DNA of 39,253 nucleotides from Micromonospora sp. KC213 (lineage in GTDB: Bacteria; Actinomycetota; Actinomycetes; Mycobacteriales; Micromonosporaceae): positions 1 to 39,253 of the forward strand of contig NZ_SMKF01000036.1 of the NCBI RefSeq assembly GCF_004348325.1. The letters run 5' to 3'. The notes under the pieces were generated by a model. That model was given only the letters and a program-made list of their open reading frames with translations. It was not told where the DNA came from and made no database searches. The position numbers and the translations under genes are program-made. This document shows positions 7,790-15,353 of this stretch, in pieces (the first letter of the stretch is position 1; every line of letters starts with the position of its first letter).

Positions 7790-8682
7790 AGGTCGTCATC
7801 GCCGGCGGTTCCGGGGCGCTCGGGCAACGAATCGCCCGCGACCTGATCGGCCGGGGCGACGACGTGGTGGTACTGAGCCGTTCGGTCACGCGGGTCCGGT
7901 GGGGCCGGCAGGTGCACTGGGACGGTCGAACCGTCGGCCCCTGGGCAGCTGAACTGTCCGACGCCGCCTTGGTAAACCTGTGCGGTGAACTGGTGCTCCG
8001 GCGGCCGACACCGGCCAACATCGCGCTGCTGACACGTTCCCGGACGGAACCCACCCGGGCGCTCGCCCGCGCCTGCACCGGTCTGGACCGGCCGATACCA
8101 GTGCTCCTACAGATGAGCACGCTGGCGATCTACGGCGACGCCGGCGAGGCGGTGCTCGACGAGTCCGCCCCGCCCGCCCACGGTCCACCGCAGATGGCCG
8201 GTGTCGCGCGGGCGTGGGAGGAGGCCGCGGCGGAGATCAGCGCGGCGCGCCAGGTCACGCTACGGACCGGCATCGTGTTCGACCGCGACACCCCGGCCTT
8301 CGATCGACTGACCGGACTCGTGCGATGGGGTCTCGGTGGCCGGATGGGCAGCGGCCGACAGTGGATCAGTTGGCTGCACATCGACGACCTGTGCGCGATC
8401 GTGCGCCACTGCGTGGACGACCCCGAGCTGTCGGGCATTGTGCACGCAACCTCCCCCAGCCCCGTACGCAACAGCGATCTCATGGCCACCCTCCGCCGGA
8501 CGATGGGTCGTGCCGGTGTTCCCACCCCTGCGCCGCTGGTCCGGGTCGGATCAGTGTTCATGCGCGCCGATCCGCTATTGGCGCTGGCCGGCCGTCGGTG
8601 CGTCCCGAAGCGGCTGCGCGATGCCGGCTTCGAGTTCACTCATCCAGAGTGGGGATCTGCGGTCGCCGACCTGCTCAAATAG
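7786..8682 (+). CDS. TIGR01777-type NAD-dependent epimerase/dehydratase-like protein
   Basis: A 298-residue extended SDR. It has an N-terminal Rossmann motif 'GGSGALGQRIARDL', the family landmark 'STLAIYGDAG', and 'SWLHIDDLCAIVRH' with the family-typical W-(I/L)-H-x-(D/E)-D. The C-terminal region ends in 'LRDAGFEFTHPEW', which also matches TIGR01777/SDR39U1. The catalytic Tyr-x3-Lys of classic SDRs is not evident. This is common in the family, whose reaction is unknown. It overlaps the DUF2071 gene by 4 nt. A perfect hairpin follows at 8729-8767. Confidence 0.85.
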   Translation: MKVVIAGGSGALGQRIARDLIGRGDDVVVLSRSVTRVRWGRQVHWDGRTVGPWAAELSDAALVNLCGELVLRRPTPANIALLTRSRTEPTRALARACTGLDRPIPVLLQMSTLAIYGDAGEAVLDESAPPAHGPPQMAGVARAWEEAAAEISAARQVTLRTGIVFDRDTPAFDRLTGLVRWGLGGRMGSGRQWISWLHIDDLCAIVRHCVDDPELSGIVHATSPSPVRNSDLMATLRRTMGRAGVPTPAPLVRVGSVFMRADPLLALAGRRCVPKRLRDAGFEFTHPEWGSAVADLLK

Positions 8683-8728
8683 CCGGCGTTCCGGTGTGCA
8701 CATCGACGCCTACGCCGACAGAGGGGCG

Positions 8729-8767
8729 ACGGGTGCCGACCGACCCCGACGGAGGGTCGGCACCCGT
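8729..8767. terminator. Bidirectional terminator
   Basis: Perfect 13-bp arms (8729-8741, 8755-8767) around a 13-nt loop, between the convergent epimerase gene and the leftward C39 peptidase gene. It lies 46 nt and 17 nt past their stops and could serve both. Confidence 0.65.
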
Positions 8768-8783
8768 GGCGTACGCGGCGGGA

Positions 8784-9623
8784 TCAGGCGGAGTAGCCGC
8801 GGGTGGCGATCCAGTTCGCCAGGTCGACCGTGGTGATCCAGTACTCCGGCAGGTTCGGGTCGGCCGAGTCGGCGATCCGGACCAGCCGACCGCTGTCCCG
8901 GTACCCGATCACGGCGATGTAGTGGCCACCCGGGAAGGAGTGCCAGCCGCCGTCGGTGTCGGTGGCGTCACCGGCCACGTTGGCGACGACTCCCCGCCGG
9001 GCGGTGATCGCCGTGACCACGTCGGCCCGGAGTTGGGCGACCTGCGCCGCGTTCGGGGTGCCCGGGAACATCCGGGTCCGGTACGGGTCGCCCTTGACGA
9101 ACTGGTTGAGCACCCGGGTGGTGTCCAGGGCCGAGTTCGTGCCCATCTCGGTGGTGCCCAGCGGCCCGGCCACTGCGTCCTGGCTCCGGTCGACGCCGGC
9201 GGCGCTGAGCGCGTGGCGCACCGCCGCGGGACCGCAGTAGTAGTAGGTGATCTGGGCCTGGTAGTCGTAGTCGAGGACCTTCGACGCGGGGGGCTTGGGA
9301 GCCGCCGTGCGGGTCAGGTCGGGGTCGGCCGTGCGGCGGGGCGTGGCCGAGGGCCGGGCGGTGGCCGGCGGGCTGGGGCTCGCCGAGGGCGACGGGCTGG
9401 CGACGGCGGCCCGGGCGTGGCTCCGGCTGGCCACGTCGGCCAGGCGCGGGGCTGCCTCGATGACGGCGGCCGAGGTCTGGTGGCGGGTGGGCGGCTGGTC
9501 GGCGCCGGCGACCAGGACGCCGGTGCCGGTCGCCAGCACGAGCGCGGCGGCGGAGCCGGCGACGAGCTGGTACGGGCGGCCAATGGTCAGGCGCCGCAAC
9601 TGCCGCCTGCGGTGGTGCTTCAC
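8784..9623 (-). CDS. C39-fold cysteine peptidase-like exported protein
   Basis: A 279-residue protein. A basic N-terminus and one hydrophobic segment (about 16-40) form a signal peptide or anchor. A Ser/Pro/Ala-rich linker follows (about 72-112), then a Peptidase_C39_2 domain. The papain-like catalytic set is visible: Gln124, Cys130 in 'YYYCGPAAV', His234 in 'GGHYIAVIGY', Asp252. It is not fused to an ABC transporter, so it is not a bacteriocin exporter; a role at the cell wall is inferred. The GTG at 9623 is chosen over 9635 because GGAGGAA precedes it by 5 nt. It sits behind a long leader containing a c-di-AMP riboswitch, a control typical of wall-remodelling enzymes in actinobacteria. Confidence 0.85.
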   Translation of the reverse strand: MKHHRRRQLRRLTIGRPYQLVAGSAAALVLATGTGVLVAGADQPPTRHQTSAAVIEAAPRLADVASRSHARAAVASPSPSASPSPPATARPSATPRRTADPDLTRTAAPKPPASKVLDYDYQAQITYYYCGPAAVRHALSAAGVDRSQDAVAGPLGTTEMGTNSALDTTRVLNQFVKGDPYRTRMFPGTPNAAQVAQLRADVVTAITARRGVVANVAGDATDTDGGWHSFPGGHYIAVIGYRDSGRLVRIADSADPNLPEYWITTVDLANWIATRGYSA

Positions 9624-9853
9624 GGGTTCCTCCACGGTACGGGGGCGGGAGCGGCACGCCGGACCGGCGCGTGACGGCAGGCGTCACACGCGGAGGGCAG
9701 GGGCGGCTCGCTCGGTGAGGGATCGCCCGGACGGGTCGCCGGGCGCAGGGGGGGCGGATGCCAGAGTCAGGCCGTGACGGCGTGTCCTACCGGCGGGTGC
9801 ACCCCGGTACCGAGGTGGAGCGGAGGTGAGGGGTGTGGGGCACGGGGATGGAA

Positions 9854-10020
9854 CTCCTTCCGACACCGCCTACCGGGTTAGCTGACGGATTCGGGCGGGA
9901 AGATCGCCCTACCACGGGACTGTGCCCTGCGGATTCACCCCGGACGTGCTGTGGGTCCCCGGTTCGTGACAGGCACGATTCGGCGGGCCGACACGGCGTC
10001 GCCTCTTGCGATCGGTTACC
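9854..10020 (-). ncRNA. c-di-AMP riboswitch (ydaO/yuaA leader)
   Basis: Read on the minus strand, this leader carries the conserved blocks of the ydaO-yuaA class in the correct order. They are GGGGACCCA (9952-9960), GGGTGAATCCGC (9929-9940), GTAGGG followed by TCTTCC, then CCGAATCCGTCAGCTAACC (about 9877-9895) and GGTAGGCGG. The class binds cyclic di-AMP and generally turns genes off when the ligand is high. In actinobacteria it often precedes cell-wall hydrolases such as Rpf and NlpC/P60 proteins. Here it precedes the C39 peptidase by about 230 nt. Recognised by eye from conserved sequence; the exact 5' boundary is approximate. Confidence 0.85.
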
Positions 10021-10036
10021 GCGTCGGACTGCGGTG

Positions 10037-10065
10037 ACACTACTGGCCCAAGCGCCCTGCGCCAA
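10037..10065 (-). promoter_or_regulatory. Promoter of the riboswitch-C39 transcript
   Basis: On the minus strand, TTGGCG (10065-10060), a 17-nt spacer and TAGTGT (10042-10037). Transcription would begin near 10030, just upstream of the first riboswitch helix, giving a leader of about 400 nt. Confidence 0.6.
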
Positions 10066-10378
10066 CCCCCCTGAGCTGCTAAAACATCATTCGGTGGCGC
10101 TGTTTCCGGTGCAGTTCGCCACTGACGTGACTCAATGGGACGAGCGGCCTTTCCGGCATGACCGGACGACAACCGGACACCGACGGCGACAGTTCCCCGC
10201 ATTGCCGCCGTCGATGTCACCGACTGTCACCGATGCCCGTTTTCGGGGCAACGTGACCGGGCTCACGGAGTCCGAGCTGGCGATCTCGGCGGATCCGCCG
10301 CGCCCACCCCACGACCGGGACCACACGACGACCGCCGACACCGACGCTGGCCCGCACCCCGGCCCTGGCACGTATCGC
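10066..10378. other. Intergenic region without recognised gene
   Basis: About 310 bp between the riboswitch promoter and the terminator structure of the next leftward gene. Open frames here lack a start with ribosome binding site and protein-like composition. I see nothing I can support. Confidence 0.5.
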
Positions 10379-10435
10379 GAGCCCGGTGCGGGTGCCCGGC
10401 GTGGTGTTGACAGCTCCGGGCACGGAACCGGGCTC
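10379..10435 (-). terminator. Two-tier hairpin at the end of the coiled-coil protein gene
   Basis: Outer arms GAGCCCGGT (10379-10387) and ACCGGGCTC (10427-10435) enclose inner arms GTGCCCGG (10392-10399) and CCGGGCAC (10416-10423), both perfect. The outer arm overlaps the stop codon region (10434-10436) of the leftward gene. A terminator or 3'-end stabiliser is the likely role. Confidence 0.5.
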
Positions 10436-11189
10436 ATCCGACCCGGGCCGGCCGCCAGCGGGTCACGGCGGCGGTACGGAAGTCGGTGGCGGTTCGCCGC
10501 CGCACGGGCGCCCGGTCCGGCCGCAGTCGCTGCGCCGCCGCGTACGCCTCGACGGCGAGGGCCCGGGCGGCTTCCGCCGCCCGCTCGGCGTCCTGCCAGG
10601 CCGCGCGTTCCCGGTCGACCGCCGCCCGGTACGCCTCCCGTCGGCTGTCGCGCACGGCGCGGACCAGTCGTACCTCCTGCTCGACCGGGTGCCGCCGGGG
10701 GTCCCAGCCGTCCCGGTGGGCGAAGACGTCCCACAGCCGCTCCACCGGCAGTTCGCCGCGCCAGTGCGCCGCCACCGCGGCCCGGTGCAGCCAGCGCTCC
10801 CGCGCGGCGTACTCCGCCGGAGTGCGCGGGGTACGCGGGGTCGGCAGCGCCCCGACGCCGACGAACCGGCGCGCAACCGTCTCCGCCTCGTCGTAGGCGG
10901 ACCAGGCGCGCTCCACCTCCTCCTGGGCGACCAGCCATCTGTCCCGCCACCGCCCGGCGGTCCGGGCGGCGTGTGCGGCGGCCACGGCGACCTCCTCGGC
11001 GTACCGGCGCAGGTCCGCCGCCTCGACGGCCGGATCGTCGGTCGGGTCGGTGGCGTCGCCGTGCGGGCTCTCCCGCTCCGGCCGGGCCACCAGCACGGTG
11101 AGCATGGTGAGAGCGAGGACCAGCAGGGCCGACCAGATGGCGACGGCGGTCGGGACCTCGATCAGGAACTGGTAGACGACGGCGTTCAC
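10434..11189 (-). CDS. Membrane-anchored coiled-coil hypothetical protein
   Basis: A 251-residue protein that I do not recognise. Residues about 12-35 form one transmembrane helix ('AIWSALLVLALTMLTVLVA'). The rest is rich in Ala, Arg and Glu with long predicted helices, for example 'YAEEVAVAAAHAARTAGRW' and a C-terminal stretch of about 60 residues. It looks like a single-pass protein with a cytoplasmic coiled coil. The start at 11189 is a GTG preceded by GGGAGG at 9-nt distance. It lies 132 nt after another small membrane or secreted protein on the same strand, perhaps in one transcript. Function unknown. Confidence 0.7.
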   Translation of the reverse strand: MNAVVYQFLIEVPTAVAIWSALLVLALTMLTVLVARPERESPHGDATDPTDDPAVEAADLRRYAEEVAVAAAHAARTAGRWRDRWLVAQEEVERAWSAYDEAETVARRFVGVGALPTPRTPRTPAEYAARERWLHRAAVAAHWRGELPVERLWDVFAHRDGWDPRRHPVEQEVRLVRAVRDSRREAYRAAVDRERAAWQDAERAAEAARALAVEAYAAAQRLRPDRAPVRRRTATDFRTAAVTRWRPARVG

Positions 11190-11321
11190 GAATCGGCACC
11201 TCCCTGGAGCAGGACGCGGATCAGGGACCGCACCCTCGCCCGGCGGCGACGTGCCGGCCGTCAGACCGGGCGGACGGGCGGGTGCGGGGTGGGATCGACA
11301 GGGCGTGGTCGCGCGGGGCGG

Positions 11322-11795
11322 TCAGGCGACGGGCGGCGCGCGCGGGCCGGTGCCGGCCGGCGCCCACCCGGCCGGGGCGGGAGGCGCCACGGTGTCGGCG
11401 GCGGCCGGAACACCGGGCGGCACGGCCACCGGACCGGTCGCGGGGGGTGCGCCCGGCGGCAGTTCGCCGGCGGCGTGGTCCTGGGCGGCGGTGTACCCGC
11501 CGGGCACCGCGACGGCCGGCTCGCCCGTGGGCCCGGCGACGGCTCGTTCTCCGGTGATCACCGCGACGGGCCGCGCGAGGCCGGGCCGAACCGCCGCCTC
11601 GGCGGAGCCGGCGGAAACCGGTGCCCCGATGAGCGGCATGGGAGCGGTCGCCACCGGGCCCGGTGGCGCGGCCACGCCGTCGGGCGCCGGGGAGCCGCCG
11701 AACGAGAACGCGACCGCCATGGCCAGACTGGCCAGCAGACGGCAGGCCCAACGCGTCACCGACCACAGGGGACTGGTGAACGCGACCGGGAGCAC
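11322..11795 (-). CDS. Small Ala/Pro-rich exported or anchored hypothetical protein
   Basis: A 157-residue protein. An N-terminal hydrophobic segment (about 15-33, 'WACRLLASLAMAVAFSF') is followed by a low-complexity Ala/Pro/Gly/Val-rich tail with no recognisable domain, suggesting a secreted or membrane-anchored extended protein. Third codon positions are almost all G or C, supporting coding on this strand. The GTG at 11795 has only a weak ribosome binding site, so the start is uncertain. Function unknown. Confidence 0.5.
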   Translation of the reverse strand: MLPVAFTSPLWSVTRWACRLLASLAMAVAFSFGGSPAPDGVAAPPGPVATAPMPLIGAPVSAGSAEAAVRPGLARPVAVITGERAVAGPTGEPAVAVPGGYTAAQDHAAGELPPGAPPATGPVAVPPGVPAAADTVAPPAPAGWAPAGTGPRAPPVA

Positions 11796-11860
11796 GGATC
11801 CACGCTACCGCCGACACCGCTGGGGACGCAGCGCCGACGGGCGTGTCGCACGGTGGACGG

Positions 11861-13090
11861 TCAGCCTGGACGGCCGGCGGTGGATCGCGACGATGAGGTG
11901 GCGGCCCGACGGGCGACCGGCACGGTGGTGTCGCCCGTCGCCGGCCGGTCGCCGGCCGGCACCGGCGCACCGGACGGGGGCACCGGCGGACGGCGGCGGG
12001 GAGCCAGCCGGCGCATCATCGGGTTCTCCACCCAGCGGTGCAGCGCGGCGGCGAACACCAGGTTCACCACCAGGAAGCCGAGCACCGCCAGCGGCCCCCA
12101 CCAGCCCGGCAGCCCCACCCCGAGGTGACCGGAGGCCCGCAGCACGGTGACCATCACCAGCACGTGTACCAGATAGAAGGCGAAGGAGACCTCGCCGAGC
12201 CAGACCAGTCGGCGGTGGCGCCACGGCGAAGGCCGCCCGCGTACGTCCGCGTCCGCCGCCGCGGTGATCACCAGGAGGTACGCCACGGAGAGGATCGCCG
12301 CCCACAGCTCGGCGCGGATCCACAGGCCCGCCACCACCCAGGTGGCCACGAAGATCAGGCTGGCCAGGGGAAGCCGTGGACCGCGCCACCGGTCCCGGCG
12401 CATCAACTCGGCGGCGGCCACGCCCAACCAGAACTCGGTCGAGCGGACCAGCGGGAAGATCTGGGTGAACCACCAGGTGCTCTCCTCGGGCACCAGGAGC
12501 TGACCCGGCCAGAGCGCCACGATCACCAGTGGCACGGCCACCACCACCGACCAGAGCAGCCCGGTGCGGGCCCGGCGTAACGCCGGCAACACCAACGGCA
12601 GGCAGAGGTAGAAGAACAGCTCGCAGGAGAGCGACCAGCTCACCGTGTTGATGCTGTAGAAGTAGCCCGGGGTGGGATCCCATGCCTGGACGAGAAACAG
12701 GTTCTCCAGGGCCGCCCGGGGCACCACCGGGTCGGCGAACCACCACATCACCGCCAGCGCCGCCGCCCAGGTCAGCACGTGGTTCGGGTAGATCTTGGCC
12801 AGTCGCCGCCGCCAGAAGTCGCGGTGCCGCTCGCCGTCTCGGGCCGACCACACCAGCACGAAGCCACTGAGGATGAAGAAGAACTGCACCCCGGACAGAC
12901 CGAGGGTGAAGATCACATCGACGACGGCCTTGGCGTCGGGGTCACCGACGATCCGCATGGTGCCAGCGTGGTAGCCGAAGACCAACATCGCGGCCACCCA
13001 CCGCAGACCGGTCAGCGAGGGCAGCCGGTTCGCCGACGGCGTGCTCGTGGCGGACCTTTCCGCATCGACACGGATCGACACCACGTACAT
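11861..13090 (-). CDS. Acyltransferase-3 (OafA/YrhL type) membrane O-acyltransferase
   Basis: A 409-residue multi-pass membrane protein. It has the family hallmarks 'LPSLTGLRWVAAMLVFGYHAG' with the catalytic-type His in the first membrane segment, and 'GVQFFFILSGFVLVW' followed by 'FWRRRLAKIYPNH' (the RxxR(I/L)xPxY-like motif). About ten further hydrophobic segments follow. Such enzymes O-acylate cell-surface polysaccharides, peptidoglycan, lipids or exported antibiotics. The substrate is unknown; the teichoic and pseudaminic acid loci on either side make a wall glycopolymer plausible. An AAGGGG lies directly before the ATG at 13090, so the GTG at 13084 may be the true start. The C-terminal 40 residues are polar and Pro-rich. 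Confidence 0.88.
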   Translation of the reverse strand: MYVVSIRVDAERSATSTPSANRLPSLTGLRWVAAMLVFGYHAGTMRIVGDPDAKAVVDVIFTLGLSGVQFFFILSGFVLVWSARDGERHRDFWRRRLAKIYPNHVLTWAAALAVMWWFADPVVPRAALENLFLVQAWDPTPGYFYSINTVSWSLSCELFFYLCLPLVLPALRRARTGLLWSVVVAVPLVIVALWPGQLLVPEESTWWFTQIFPLVRSTEFWLGVAAAELMRRDRWRGPRLPLASLIFVATWVVAGLWIRAELWAAILSVAYLLVITAAADADVRGRPSPWRHRRLVWLGEVSFAFYLVHVLVMVTVLRASGHLGVGLPGWWGPLAVLGFLVVNLVFAAALHRWVENPMMRRLAPRRRPPVPPSGAPVPAGDRPATGDTTVPVARRAATSSSRSTAGRPG

Positions 13091-13407
13091 CCCCTTCTCG
13101 GCCGCGTCGTCGCCACGGCCCGGGGCGACGTCCCACACGGCCCCCGGTGAGGACCGCCGCCGGGCACCCTACCCGCTCGTCCGGCGAATGCCGGTCAGAG
13201 GCCGGCCACGTCGCGGACCTGCTCCGACCATCCGAGCCTCGGGCGAAGACGATGGCGGATCCGTCACGGGCCTGATACGCCACGGACGGGTACCGGTGAC
13301 GGTCCACCCACCCGGCCCGTAGCCGCGCCGACGACGAACTCATCCACGGCTGTCGGGATGCGTGGCTGCGCGAACCGAGCACCTCGCCCCTCGTACCCAC
13401 ACCCTGC
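13091..13407. other. Intergenic region
   Basis: About 315 bp between the leftward acyltransferase and the hairpin of the leftward lectin gene. It presumably contains the acyltransferase promoter, but I see no convincing -35/-10 pair, RNA or open frame. Confidence 0.4.
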
Positions 13408-13453
13408 GGGGACGGTGGCCGGGGCGATCGCGATCGCCCCGGCCACCGTCCCC
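13408..13453 (-). terminator. 46-bp perfect palindrome downstream of the lectin gene
   Basis: Arms of 23 bp (13408-13430 and 13431-13453) are exactly complementary with no spacer, centred on CGATCG|CGATCG. It begins 7 nt after the lectin stop codon on the minus strand. In RNA it would be a very stable hairpin, most simply a terminator. The length and the lack of a built-in loop are unusual. Confidence 0.65.
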
Positions 13454-13460
13454 TGGCCTA

Positions 13461-14057
13461 TCAGGACCACTTCTGATAGTCGCCCGCGTTCGGCGAGTTC
13501 AGATAAACCGAACCCTGCCAGTTGCTGTCGAGTGCGCTGTAGTGATTGATTTCATTTCTGTGGTTGATGCGGCCGGTGAACGAATCCTTCTGCCACTGCT
13601 GGTAGCGGCCGCCATTGCAGGCCAACGTGTACACCCTGCCGGTGGATTCGGTGCCGTCGAGGCACTCCGAGCTCCAGCTGTTGATGAGGTACGTCCAGGT
13701 GCCACTTCCAGCCCCCCAATACCAGAGCTGTTTGGTCCCGCCATTGCACGGGGCCGTGAAGACGTGCCCCGTGCTGCCACCGAGCGCCTGCTCCAGGCAT
13801 CGGTTGGTGGCCCTGTTCCTGATGCTGACGGCGGCCAGGGCTCCCACACCGGCCGGTTCCACAACGAAGCCGGATTCAGCCGGGGCGGTCAGGGTCGCGG
13901 TGATCGGCGCAGCGACCGAAACACCTGCTGGCGCGGGTGCCAGCCCGGCACCGGATGCTCCGGTGGCAGGCCGCTCCACATTCGATGCACTCGCCGGCGC
14001 AGACAGCGCCAAGACCACTCCGAGTGCAACCATCACGGGCGCGATGATCTTTTTCAA
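13461..14057 (-). CDS. Secreted ricin-type beta-trefoil lectin domain protein
   Basis: A 198-residue protein with a clear signal peptide (Lys-Lys, hydrophobic core, 'APASAS' cleavage region near residue 25). A short Ala/Pro/Val-rich spacer follows, then one RICIN domain of about 125 residues. The three QxW-type repeats are visible as 'KQLWYW', 'YQQWQ' and 'YQKWS', with conserved Cys pairs 'NRCLEQ...APCNGG' and 'SECLDG...ACNGG'. It probably binds galactose- or xylose-type glycans outside the cell. The TTG at 14057 is chosen over the longer frame because TTAGGAG precedes it by 5 nt and 'MKKII' is a classic signal start. No catalytic domain is attached, which is uncommon. Base composition is less GC-rich than neighbours, hinting at transfer. 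Confidence 0.85.
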   Translation of the reverse strand: MKKIIAPVMVALGVVLALSAPASASNVERPATGASGAGLAPAPAGVSVAAPITATLTAPAESGFVVEPAGVGALAAVSIRNRATNRCLEQALGGSTGHVFTAPCNGGTKQLWYWGAGSGTWTYLINSWSSECLDGTESTGRVYTLACNGGRYQQWQKDSFTGRINHRNEINHYSALDSNWQGSVYLNSPNAGDYQKWS

Positions 14058-14218
14058 TTCGACTCCTAATTGTCGTGAGTTCGACGCGCTCACTATCGCA
14101 GGAACAGATCGCGTGCTGCGAGGGTTGTAAGTCCTGGCTTAACCGTGCCGCTCAGCGCCTCGGGTGACCGCTTGGCGGCATGCTCCGACTGCGATGCCGA
14201 CGCGCATGGGGGATGCGG

Positions 14219-15208
14219 ATGCACCGGATTCACTTCACGGCCGCCGACCTGGCACGGGTGCGGGTGGCGCCGACGTTGGGCCCCATGGCCGAGACCCTGT
14301 TCAGCCTCCTCAAGCTGCGCGGGCGGGTGGAGGAGACAGTGTTCGGCGGGTGGCGGCGTCGCGTGCGCGGCGCCCTTGACTCGCGGTCCGCTGTCCTGGC
14401 CGCGATCGCGCCCGCGCGAATGCCGTTCCTTGACCTGGCCATGCTCGCCGGGCCCGGCCGCGACCTGGCCGAAAGCGGCGAAACGTTCCTGGCCAGCCCC
14501 CGGCAGGCCGTCCGGGCTGAACTAGATTTCTACGCCGAGCATCACGGCCGGGTGCCGACCGTGCTCACTGGGCTCGTCGACACTCTCGCCGTCCGGCAGG
14601 AGGTGCTGTCCGTGATGGATGCCTACCACCGCGTCGCTGTCGGCCCACACTGGAAGCGCATGCGCGCGCACCTTGACGCCGAGCGCGTCCAACGCGGCAC
14701 GATCCTGCTCGACCACGGCGTCGACGGTCTCCTGTCGAGCCTGCACCCGGACATCCGGTGGAGGCCGCCGACCCTCTACGTCCGTACCCCCGACCAGTTC
14801 GACTGCGACTTCACCCTCGACGGGCGCGGGCTGCTGCTGGTGTCGTCGTTCTTCCTGCCCGCCCCGGTGATCTGTTACGACCCCAGCAATCCCGCCGACT
14901 GCTCCCTGGTCTACCCTGCTCCGCTCGGCATCGACCACGCCGCGGACATCTGGACGGCCGGCACATCGACGCAGGCGCTCGCCAACCTCCTCGGGCGCAC
15001 CCGCGCGTCGGTGCTCACCGCCATCGCCGACGGTGTGACCACCACCGGCTCCCTGGCCCGCCGCCTGGACATCTCATCGGCGGCGGCCAGCCAACACACC
15101 GCCGTCCTCCGCGAGGCAGGCCTGATCACGACACGCAGGCATCACAACAACGTGCTGCACAACCCCACCCAGACCGGCCTGGCGCTCCTCGACCGGCGCA
15201 GCACATGA
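14219..15208 (+). CDS. ArsR-type helix-turn-helix regulator (DUF5937-like N-terminus)
   Basis: A 329-residue protein. The N-terminal region begins 'HRIHFTAADLARVRVA', typical of actinobacterial DUF5937/ArsR fusions. The middle (about 80-240) is a domain of unknown function, and a C-terminal winged helix (about 255-320) shows 'GVTTTGSLARRLDISSAAASQHTAVLREAGLI'. There are no Cys-rich metal motifs, so the signal is probably not a metal. It starts at ATG 14219, with GGGGG 6 nt upstream; ATG 14213 is possible. It is divergent from the lectin gene with a 161-bp gap, so it may control that gene; this is inference. A 6-bp GC hairpin follows its stop. Confidence 0.82.
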   Translation: MHRIHFTAADLARVRVAPTLGPMAETLFSLLKLRGRVEETVFGGWRRRVRGALDSRSAVLAAIAPARMPFLDLAMLAGPGRDLAESGETFLASPRQAVRAELDFYAEHHGRVPTVLTGLVDTLAVRQEVLSVMDAYHRVAVGPHWKRMRAHLDAERVQRGTILLDHGVDGLLSSLHPDIRWRPPTLYVRTPDQFDCDFTLDGRGLLLVSSFFLPAPVICYDPSNPADCSLVYPAPLGIDHAADIWTAGTSTQALANLLGRTRASVLTAIADGVTTTGSLARRLDISSAAASQHTAVLREAGLITTRRHHNNVLHNPTQTGLALLDRRST

Positions 15209-15227
15209 GGCGCGCGGGGGTCGCGCC
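15209..15227 (+). terminator. Short GC hairpin after the ArsR-type gene
   Basis: GGCGCG (15209-15214) and CGCGCC (15222-15227), 7-nt loop, immediately after the stop codon. Weak but well placed. Confidence 0.35.
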
Positions 15228-15353
15228 GCCCCACACCGGGACACCGGAACTGGCCACCCGTTAACCCTGTGCTCGCGAGCTGTTCAACCATCTCATCGTT
15301 GCCGGATACGTCAGGTTCCGTGCCCGGCCACCCGGGTGCCCGAGGGTGGCGGG

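Noticed and set aside
9833..11101. Long rightward open frame of 422 codons
   Set aside because: It runs antisense across the riboswitch and the coiled-coil protein gene, is Arg/Pro-rich like other GC-rich shadow frames, and lacks a domain.
11251..12150. Rightward 299-codon frame, Ala/Gly/Pro-rich
   Set aside because: Antisense to the small secreted protein and to the acyltransferase, whose strand has the coding-like third-position pattern and recognisable motifs.
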